A stretch of DNA of 13,954 nucleotides from Kiloniellales bacterium (GTDB lineage Bacteria > Pseudomonadota > Alphaproteobacteria > Kiloniellales > JAKSDN01), in assembly GCA_022360075.1 (NCBI GenBank), contig JAKSDN010001105.1:1-13954 (forward strand), in the 5' to 3' direction. Position 1 is the stretch's first letter. Each line of letters starts with the position of its first letter. The notes beneath the pieces were generated by a model that saw only the letters and a program-made list of their open reading frames with translations, did not search any database and was not told the origin of the DNA. The translations under genes and the position numbers were made by a program. Shown piece by piece: positions 1 to 5,167 of the stretch.

Positions 1-637
1 CCTCGACATAGATCAGCGGCCGGTCGCGCTCGCAGAGCACGCAGCCGTGAATGGCGCCGGCCTTCAGGTAGAGCGACGGCGCCGTGTTGATCTTCTTCTG
101 CAGGGCGTAGAGCCACGAGGTGTGCACCTTGGCCGCCGGGTCCAGCGCCACGGTGTCGAACTCGTCCATCAGATCGCCGAAGACGGTGCCCTGCGCGCAG
201 CCGGAGGTGCGCACCTTCTTCTTCAGCTTTTCCTCGTAGTCGGTCTCTCGCTCGGTGCGCACGACGACGACCTCGAGCTCCTCGTCGACCTCGATGTCGC
301 TCACCACGTCGTCGGGCAGCAGCATGTTCTGGTTGAGCAGATAGCCGACGGCCAGGTACTCCGGGAAGTCGCCGATCGTCATCATGGTGACGATCTCCTG
401 GCCGTTCAGGAACAGGGTCAGCGGCCGCTCGACCACGACGCTGGTCTCGATCCGCGCGCCCTCGTGGTCGATGCCCCGGACACGCTCAGTGAGGCGCGGA
501 TCGTCCGGGTCGGGCGCGACCAGCAGCTCCTTCAGCACGGCCTCGTCGGCGAGCTTGGGCCGGGCGCGGCGCACCTGCTTCACCGGATCCGCCTCGGCGT
601 CGGCTTCTTTCCTTTCGGCGTCAACGGCTTCTGGCAT
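1..637 (-). CDS. fdhD: FdhD, formate dehydrogenase accessory sulfurtransferase (3' end beyond the window)
   Basis: FdhD carries sulfur from the IscS cysteine desulfurase to the molybdenum cofactor of formate dehydrogenase, acting in the cytoplasm before the enzyme is exported. I translated the minus strand from an ATG at 637 and found 212 open residues before the window edge. Recognisable FdhD blocks are ERPLTLFLNGQEIVTMM (residues 70-86), a glycine/tyrosine segment ending VGYLL (97-101) and AGAIHGCVLCERDRPLIYVE (193-212). A long acidic/basic N-terminal extension of about 65 residues precedes them. The usual CxxC sulfur-carrying loop reads SGCAQG here (C147), so only the first cysteine is present. 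The purine-rich GAGAGGG lies 6 nt upstream of the ATG on the minus strand and supports this start. It is divergent from the small exported-protein gene at 737. The identification is confident; the missing part is the C-terminal domain. Confidence 0.9.
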   Translation of the reverse strand, partial: MPEAVDAERKEADAEADPVKQVRRARPKLADEAVLKELLVAPDPDDPRLTERVRGIDHEGARIETSVVVERPLTLFLNGQEIVTMMTIGDFPEYLAVGYLLNQNMLLPDDVVSDIEVDEELEVVVVRTERETDYEEKLKKKVRTSGCAQGTVFGDLMDEFDTVALDPAAKVHTSWLYALQKKINTAPSLYLKAGAIHGCVLCERDRPLIYVE

Positions 638-736
638 GATCGGCCCTCTCGCATGCTTATATGCGCCCGCGCGGCGGCGCGAGCAAGGCAGCCGCGCGCG
701 TCCGCTTTCCGCTGAAGTCCGACGAAGGAGCCCAGA

Positions 737-967
737 ATGACCTATCCGAACGCGATCGTCTGCGCCGCCGCCCTGATCGCCGGCGCCCTGCTGATCTCGG
801 CCGAGGCCCGCAGCGACCGCCCGCAGGGCCAGGAGATCCGCGCGGTCGCCGGCGGCGAGCTGATCTGGTGGCTGGAGCCGAGCGCCCAGGGCCCTCGCGT
901 CGCGGCCTGCGCCTGGGACGGACGCGAGATCGAGTGCACGAGCAAGGTTCTCGCCGAAGAGGAATGA
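737..967 (+). CDS. Small exported protein of unknown function (76 aa)
   Basis: I do not recognise a family. The 76-residue product starts with a hydrophobic stretch (about residues 7-22, rich in Ala, Leu and Ile) followed by AEARSD, which looks like a Sec signal peptide with cleavage near residue 24-25. The remaining mature part of about 50 residues has a WW pair (44-45) and two cysteines (about 58 and 67) that could form one disulfide in the periplasm. AAGGAG lies about 6-7 nt before the ATG, which supports both the start and that this is a real gene. It sits between the divergent fdhD and a secreted M23 peptidase. A terminator-like hairpin follows at 1006, so it may be transcribed alone. 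The function is unknown. Confidence 0.7.
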   Translation: MTYPNAIVCAAALIAGALLISAEARSDRPQGQEIRAVAGGELIWWLEPSAQGPRVAACAWDGREIECTSKVLAEEE

Positions 968-1005
968 GCGCGGGAGATCCCTATCGCGCCGTGGTAGGCT
1001 CGCGG

Positions 1006-1030
1006 CGGCGGCACCCGCCGTTCGCTTCTT
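1006..1030 (+). terminator. Possible rho-independent terminator after the 76-aa gene
   Basis: A perfect 6-bp GC stem (CGGCGG at 1006-1011, CCGCCG at 1015-1020) with a 3-nt loop is followed by the T-rich TTCGCTTCTT. It lies 39 nt after the stop of the small exported-protein gene and 55 nt before the next start. The T tract is interrupted and the loop is tight, so it could be an incidental GC hairpin. Confidence 0.35.
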
Positions 1031-1084
1031 CGAAGACTTGCAGACGACCCTGGCCCGCGCCTTTCGGAAAGGAGTGCTGACCTG

Positions 1085-1972
1085 GTGACGCTGATCCGGA
1101 GACTCGCCCGCGCCGCGCGCCTCGGTGCTTTGGCCGCGACGGCCTTCGCCTTGGCCCATTGGTCGGCCTGGCCGGCGTCGGCGAAGAGCCAGTGCCAGGC
1201 CGACTTGTTCTGCGTGACGGCGCTCGAGAACGGCCGAAGCATCGAGCTTTGGCTCGAGAGCCTGACCGAGACGATCCTCACCGTTGCCTTCGCCGTCGAG
1301 GCCGAGCGCCTCGAAGGCGACGCGCGCGCCAAACGGCTGGTACTCGAAGGGCCAGGGCGTCAGCTCGTCTACGCCTTCAAGAAGCCACCCGGCTTCGACG
1401 GCGAGCTGGTCGGCCGGGATTGGTCCCTGGACTGGCACTACAGCTTCCATCTGGGCCGGCAAGCCACCCGCCACGACGACGCGGCGGTCTATCGCCTGCC
1501 CTATGCGTCGGGCGCGGCCTTCGAGGTCGTGCAGGGTGCCGGCGGCGCCTTCACTCACCGGGGCCATCTGCGCCACGCCGTCGACTGGGCCATGCCCGAG
1601 GGAACCGAGATTAGGGCCGCGCGCGCCGGCGTGGTCGTGGGGCTGCACGCAAGCTCGGACCGCGGCGGCCCCATTCCAGACTACCTGGGCAGCGAGAACT
1701 ACGTTTGGATCAAGCACGAGGACGGCACGCTCGGGCAGTATCAGCACATACAGAAAGACGGGGTGCTGGTCACCCTCGGCCAGAAGGTCGAAGCCGGCGA
1801 AGCGATCGCGCTGTCCGGCAACAGCGGCTACAGCACCGCGCCGCACCTGCATTTCCACGTCTCGACGCCGAGCCCCGGCCCAGAGGCCTTCACCACACTG
1901 CCGCTGCGCTTTCGGCTGGCCGACGGCAGCGCCGCGAGCCTGCTCGCAGGCCGGCGTTATCGGGCGCCTTGA
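1085..1972 (+). CDS. Secreted M23-family metallopeptidase (LytM-type peptidoglycan endopeptidase)
   Basis: M23 peptidases are zinc enzymes that cut peptide cross-links in the cell wall. This 295-aa protein has an N-terminal basic-hydrophobic signal peptide (about residues 1-33, ending ASA), so it should act in the periplasm. Residues 34-145 form a domain I do not recognise, with two cysteines (37 and 43). The M23 domain spans about 155-265. HAVDWAMPEGT (164-174) supplies the Asp zinc ligand (D167) with a nearby His, and PHLHFHV (253-259) supplies the catalytic and zinc-binding His pair (H254, H256). GNSGYS (245-250) is the usual preceding turn. The HxxD spacing matches the AVDW-type subgroup better than classical lysostaphin HxxxD. 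The start is GTG at 1085, chosen because GGAAAGGAG (1066-1074) sits 10 nt upstream. Active-site residues look intact, so it is probably an active enzyme rather than an EnvC-like activator. Confidence 0.88.
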   Translation: MTLIRRLARAARLGALAATAFALAHWSAWPASAKSQCQADLFCVTALENGRSIELWLESLTETILTVAFAVEAERLEGDARAKRLVLEGPGRQLVYAFKKPPGFDGELVGRDWSLDWHYSFHLGRQATRHDDAAVYRLPYASGAAFEVVQGAGGAFTHRGHLRHAVDWAMPEGTEIRAARAGVVVGLHASSDRGGPIPDYLGSENYVWIKHEDGTLGQYQHIQKDGVLVTLGQKVEAGEAIALSGNSGYSTAPHLHFHVSTPSPGPEAFTTLPLRFRLADGSAASLLAGRRYRAP

Positions 1973-2065
1973 GGTCATGATCGGGAGCGTGAGAGTCCGA
2001 GCCATGAGCAATCTTGAGCACGAGGTCTGAGGCCTTGTCACACAGGAGCTGCAAATCCGGCGTGC

Positions 2066-2179
2066 CGTGCTTCGAGACGCCCCTTGACGAGCGCTCCTCA
2101 GCATGAGGTCAAAGCTATGATGGCATTGAGAAAGAACCTCATGCTGAGGAGCGCTCGTCAGAGCGCGTCTCGAAGCACG
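2066..2179. repeat. Long inverted repeat (palindromic dispersed-repeat type)
   Basis: The left arm (2066-2109) and right arm (2136-2179) are near-perfect reverse complements over about 44 nt. They differ mainly by a short mismatch or indel around 2080-2084, and enclose a 26-nt loop. Each arm contains CTTCGAGACGC and CTCCTCAGCATGAGG. This resembles palindromic elements scattered through many alphaproteobacterial genomes (my recollection, not searched). As RNA it would fold into a very stable hairpin about 30 nt ahead of the solute-binding-protein start. No transposase or clear target-site duplication is visible. The repeat is free of stop codons in the downstream gene's frame. Confidence 0.85.
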
Positions 2180-2206
2180 CAAGCCGGTAATCCAGCGCCC
2201 AGCGCC

Positions 2207-4126
2207 ATGCTTTGGCCCGTTTGTCGTTTCTCCGCGCTCTTTGCGGTGATCGCGATCGCCATAGCCGGGCTCCCAATGCAATCGTCCGCCGCCGAAGAGC
2301 CGCCGGCGCTCACCGACGCGGTCGAGGCCGGGCTGCTGCCGCCGCTGGCCGAGCGCCTGCCCGCGGTGCCGCGCCGCGATCTGCCGGATCGCGCCGGCTG
2401 GGTTCCCGGCCGCTATGGCGGCACGCTGCGCACGCTCAGCCGCGGCGGACGGGATCCGCGTGACTTGGTGATCTTCGGCTACGCCCGCCTCGTGGTTTGG
2501 GAACCCGATCCCGGCGGCGGCTTTCGCCTCGTCCCGGACATCCTGGAAGCCGTCGAGATCGAGGACGGCCGCGGCTTCACGCTCCGCCTGCGGCCCGGCC
2601 ATCGCTGGTCCGACGGCCGGCCCTTCACCAGCGAGGACTTCCGCTTCTGGTGGGAGGACGTGGCCAACAACCCGGCCCTTTCCCCATCCGGGCCGCCACG
2701 AGCCCTGATGGTCGGCGACGAAGCGCCCAGCGTGACCTTCCCCGATGCGACCACGGTCCGCTTTCGCTGGTCGCGGCCGAACGCGCGCTTTCTGCCGGCG
2801 CTCGCGGCGACCAGTCCGCCGTTCATCTACCGGCCGGCGCACTATCTGAAGCCCTTTCACGCCGACTACGCGCCGCGCGCCGAGCTGGATGCCGCCGCGG
2901 CCGCGGAGGGTCAGCGCGACTGGGCGGCACGCTTCCAGAGACTCGACCATCCTTTTCGGCTCGACAATCCGGACCGGCCGACCCTCCAGCCCTGGCGCAA
3001 CAGCACCGCCCCGCCGGCCGAGCGCTTCGTCGGCCTGCGCAATCCCTATTTCCATCGGGTCGATGCCCAGGGCCGCCAGCTTCCCTACATCGACCGCGTG
3101 ACCGTGGCCCGAACCCAGGCCCGGCTGATCCCGGCGCAGGCGGCCGCCGGCCAGGTCGGGTTGCAGGCGCGCGGCCTGTCCTTTCGCGACGTGGCTCTGC
3201 TGAAGCAGGCGGAGGCGGCGGGCAAGCTCCGGCTCCGTCTCTGGCCGATCGGCCGCGGTGCTCAGCTCGCGCTCTATCCGAACCTCAACGCCAAGGATCC
3301 GGTGCTGCGCGCCCTGCTGGGCGAGGCCGACTTCCGCCGCGCGCTCTCGCTCGCGATCGACCGCGCGGCGATTAACCAGGTGGTCTATCAGAGCCTCGCG
3401 CGCCCCGGCGGCAACGCCCCCTTGCCCGCGAGCCCGCTCTACGACGCGGCCCGCGAGGCTCGCTGGTCCGCCCACGATCCGACCGAGGCCGCGCGCCTGC
3501 TGGACGGCTTGGGCCTCGAGCGCGAGGAATCGAGCGGCCTGCGCCGCATGGCCGACGGACGAAACCTGACCCTGGTGGTCGAGTCCGGCGACACCGATCC
3601 TGCGGAGACCGACATCTTGGAGCTGATCGCCGACGACTGGCGGGCCGTGGGCGTCGAGCTGCTGATACGCTCCACAAGCCGGCAGAATTTCAGAAGCCGC
3701 GTGCGCAGCGGCGAGGCTGCGATGAGCCTGTTCTACGGCCTGGCCAACGGCCTCGCCAACGCCGCGACGAGCCCGGCCGAACTGGCCCCGACCAGCGACC
3801 GCCAGAACAACTGGCCGCGCTGGGGCTTTCACTACCAAACCGGCGGGCGCGGCGGCGCGGCTCCCGACCTGCCGGCGGCGGCGCGGCTTCTCTCGCTCTA
3901 CGAGGCCTGGTCCGAGGCCGCGTCGCTGACGGTGCAATCCGACGCTTGGCGGGACATGCTGGCGATCCACGCCGATCAGCTCTTCACCATCGGGCTGATC
4001 GCCGAGGTCCTGCAACCGGTGGCGAGCGATCGCAACCTGAGAAACCTGCCAGACCGCGCCTACTACCTCTACGAGCCCGGCGCCTACTTCGGCGTGTACC
4101 GGCCTGACACCTTTTGGTTCGAGTAG
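2207..4126 (+). CDS. ABC transporter solute-binding protein, family 5 (peptide/oligopeptide type)
   Basis: This is a periplasmic binding protein of the SBP_bac_5 (DppA/OppA-like) superfamily, which delivers peptides or similar solutes to an inner-membrane ABC importer. From the chosen ATG it has 639 residues. The signal peptide is about residues 1-28 (hydrophobic FAVIAIAIAG, cleavage near SSAA). GRYGGTLR follows shortly after the mature N-terminus, then LRPGHRWSDGRPFTSEDF, the family signature. RALSLAIDRAAINQVVYQ lies in the middle, and a C-terminus ending in TFWFE resembles the longer members. The frame stays open upstream through the repeat to a TTG at 2084, and an ATG at 2117 has GAGG 8 nt before it. 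I chose 2207 because it places the signal peptide at the N-terminus, although no clear ribosome site precedes it. No permease or ATPase genes lie next to it. The ligand cannot be told from sequence. Confidence 0.85.
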   Translation: MLWPVCRFSALFAVIAIAIAGLPMQSSAAEEPPALTDAVEAGLLPPLAERLPAVPRRDLPDRAGWVPGRYGGTLRTLSRGGRDPRDLVIFGYARLVVWEPDPGGGFRLVPDILEAVEIEDGRGFTLRLRPGHRWSDGRPFTSEDFRFWWEDVANNPALSPSGPPRALMVGDEAPSVTFPDATTVRFRWSRPNARFLPALAATSPPFIYRPAHYLKPFHADYAPRAELDAAAAAEGQRDWAARFQRLDHPFRLDNPDRPTLQPWRNSTAPPAERFVGLRNPYFHRVDAQGRQLPYIDRVTVARTQARLIPAQAAAGQVGLQARGLSFRDVALLKQAEAAGKLRLRLWPIGRGAQLALYPNLNAKDPVLRALLGEADFRRALSLAIDRAAINQVVYQSLARPGGNAPLPASPLYDAAREARWSAHDPTEAARLLDGLGLEREESSGLRRMADGRNLTLVVESGDTDPAETDILELIADDWRAVGVELLIRSTSRQNFRSRVRSGEAAMSLFYGLANGLANAATSPAELAPTSDRQNNWPRWGFHYQTGGRGGAAPDLPAAARLLSLYEAWSEAASLTVQSDAWRDMLAIHADQLFTIGLIAEVLQPVASDRNLRNLPDRAYYLYEPGAYFGVYRPDTFWFE

Positions 4127-4161
4127 GTCTTGGAGCCGACTGGGCTACTGGTCACGCCGCA

Positions 4162-4264
4162 GTCATAGCGAGCCGGCGCGGCGATCCAGCACCATGCATG
4201 GCTGGGGCCAAAACCATGATCGGGGAAGCGGCCGACTCGATTGCTTCGCTTCGCTCGCAACGAC
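4162..4264. repeat. Imperfect inverted pair of a dispersed repeat
   Basis: The left copy (4162-4186, starting GTCATAGCGAGC) and the reverse complement of 4238-4264 (starting GTCGTTGCGAGCG) align over about 25 nt with roughly two-thirds identity. The right copy contains TTGCTTCGCTTCGCTCGCAA, a common form of short dispersed repeat in alphaproteobacteria as far as I recall. A spacer of about 50 nt separates them. The left copy appears degraded. Confidence 0.6.
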
Positions 4265-4342
4265 GGTTTCCGATCGCTGGAACGGTGAAAACGGATCCTT
4301 GATACTGCCCCACACCGTTCCGTGCGTGCTGAGCCCCTTTCC

Positions 4343-4472
4343 CCTCATGCTGAGCTTGTCGAAGTATGAGGATTGCTCGGTGCCATGGGCAAGGCAGGAG
4401 CTATCCAGAGCTGCGCTCGGTTCGTGTCCGAATCCTTCGCCCTTCGACAAGCTCAGGAGGCTCAGGATGAGG
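4343..4472. repeat. Inverted pair of short palindromic repeats (GAGCTTGTCGAAG type)
   Basis: Copy one, 4343-4371, begins CCTCATGCTGAGC and ends ATGAGG, so its own ends pair. Copy two, 4440-4472, is the reverse orientation: it shares CTTCGACAAGCTCAG with the complement of copy one. It then carries a 9-nt tandem duplication (CTCAGGAGGCTCAGGA) before closing with GATGAGG. The 68-nt spacer has no gene. These are probably REP-like elements; origin and function are not visible. Confidence 0.7.
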
Positions 4473-4524
4473 AGGAGGGGTTCCGAACATCAAAAAAGGT
4501 CGCGTTCTTCAAGAAAAACCAAAG

Positions 4525-4557
4525 AAAAAGCCCCGCGTCTCTGGGGGGCGGCGGGGC
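4525..4557 (-). terminator. Rho-independent terminator for the 79-aa minus-strand gene
   Basis: Read on the minus strand, a 7-bp stem GCCCCGC/GCGGGGC (4557-4551 with 4536-4530, loop of 14) is followed directly by five Ts (4529-4525). More T-rich sequence continues to about 4511. It lies about 60 nt after that gene's stop and is the best terminator in the window. Confidence 0.75.
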
Positions 4558-4617
4558 GAGTTGCCTTCCAAGGTTAGGCGAGGTGATATGGCCGCTAAGC
4601 CAGTCTTACGAAAAGAG

Positions 4618-4857
4618 TTATCGCGCAGAGTTGTGACGTAGGTATGACCCGGGCATGAAGGATTCTTGAGACCGCCGCGCGCCGACGGCCGTCGGCAGTT
4701 CCCGTTCCATCTCAGCCGCCCGACGGTCGCAGGACTCCGCATGTCGAAGCAAAAAAGCCACCTCTTCAGGGTCTTCGACGTAGTCAGCCTCCTGCCGCAA
4801 GGCATCCGCCGTGTCGCGGATGGCCACAACGAGGCGCAGACGGTCCTCCAGTTCCAT
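4618..4857 (-). CDS. Small helical protein of unknown function (79 aa)
   Basis: The product is a hydrophilic, highly charged, almost entirely helix-forming protein with no signal peptide or membrane segment. It begins MELEDRLRLVVAIRDTADAL and has a second helical stretch AFLLRHAESCDRRAAEMERE. The layout of two short amphipathic helices with an EDPEE turn between them resembles small alphaproteobacterial hypothetical proteins, but I cannot name a family. The start is the ATG at 4857, with GGGAG about 9 nt upstream on the minus strand; a TTG one codon earlier is less likely. A clear terminator follows and a TATATT box precedes, so it looks like an independently transcribed gene. It stands alone between repeats and a divergent Fe-S gene. 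The C-terminal 20 residues look disordered. Confidence 0.65.
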   Translation of the reverse strand: MELEDRLRLVVAIRDTADALRQEADYVEDPEEVAFLLRHAESCDRRAAEMERELPTAVGARRSQESFMPGSYLRHNSAR

Positions 4858-5167
4858 CAATCTGCTCCCATCGGCACTTTCTCATTGTGCGAATATAGAG
4901 ATCGGTTATGACTAGCGAATGTCAGTGCTATGACGATTTTCCACATGAATATCATTAACGAGTTCTGAAGAAGTCGGAGGAATTACCGAATTCATCGCCC
5001 CGTTAGCGGCCTTGTCGCGCGGCTCGGCGCGGGCCCATGACCGGAGGAAATTTGGGGTCGTATCCCGGGGGCCGGCGCCGTTATGATCGCTGCCCTTTAG
5101 ATCCTGGCCCTAGGAAAGCCAGACAAGCAGAACGCCGGCCGACCGGCGCTGCAGGAGAGACGTTCCC
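4858..5167. other. Divergent intergenic region between the 79-aa gene and the Fe-S gene
   Basis: This 310-bp region is AT-richer at 4870-5000 than anything else in the window and must hold promoters for both flanking genes. For the minus strand, TATATT (plus coordinates 4892-4897) lies about 35 nt before the start, without a convincing -35. For the plus strand, TATGAT (5082-5087) is a plausible -10, again with no good -35 at normal spacing. I see no gene, riboswitch or strong operator palindrome. Confidence 0.5.
4892..4897 (-). promoter_or_regulatory. Candidate -10 box for the 79-aa gene
   Basis: TATATT on the minus strand lies in a locally AT-rich stretch about 35 nt upstream of the start codon. 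The hexamers 16-17 nt further upstream match the -35 consensus poorly. This is a weak call from position and composition only. Confidence 0.3.

Larger units (their letters stand above)
4127..4617. other. Non-coding stretch with dispersed repeats
   Basis: These 491 bp between the convergent solute-binding-protein gene and the 79-aa gene hold no credible gene. They contain the repeat arms and the minus-strand terminator listed separately, and the composition is less GC-biased than the flanking genes. Short open frames here lack ribosome sites and match the repeats. No good terminator for the binding-protein gene is obvious. Confidence 0.7.

Noticed and set aside
47..715. Plus-strand open frame of 222 codons at the left edge
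   Set aside because: It is antisense to fdhD, whose minus-strand translation matches a known family. The plus-strand product is low-complexity (His, Asp, Val, Leu, Arg) and has no ribosome site.
2084..2206. TTG at 2084 as the start of the solute-binding protein
   Set aside because: It lies inside the repeat arm and would place about 40 residues ahead of an obvious signal peptide; ATG 2207 or 2117 is more likely.
4162..4472. Possible CRISPR array from closely spaced repeats
   Set aside because: The repeats are of two different types, inverted rather than direct, with only two copies each and irregular spacing. No cas genes are present.
4194..4577. Short open frames through the repeat region
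   Set aside because: They read through dispersed repeats, have no ribosome site and give compositionally odd peptides.
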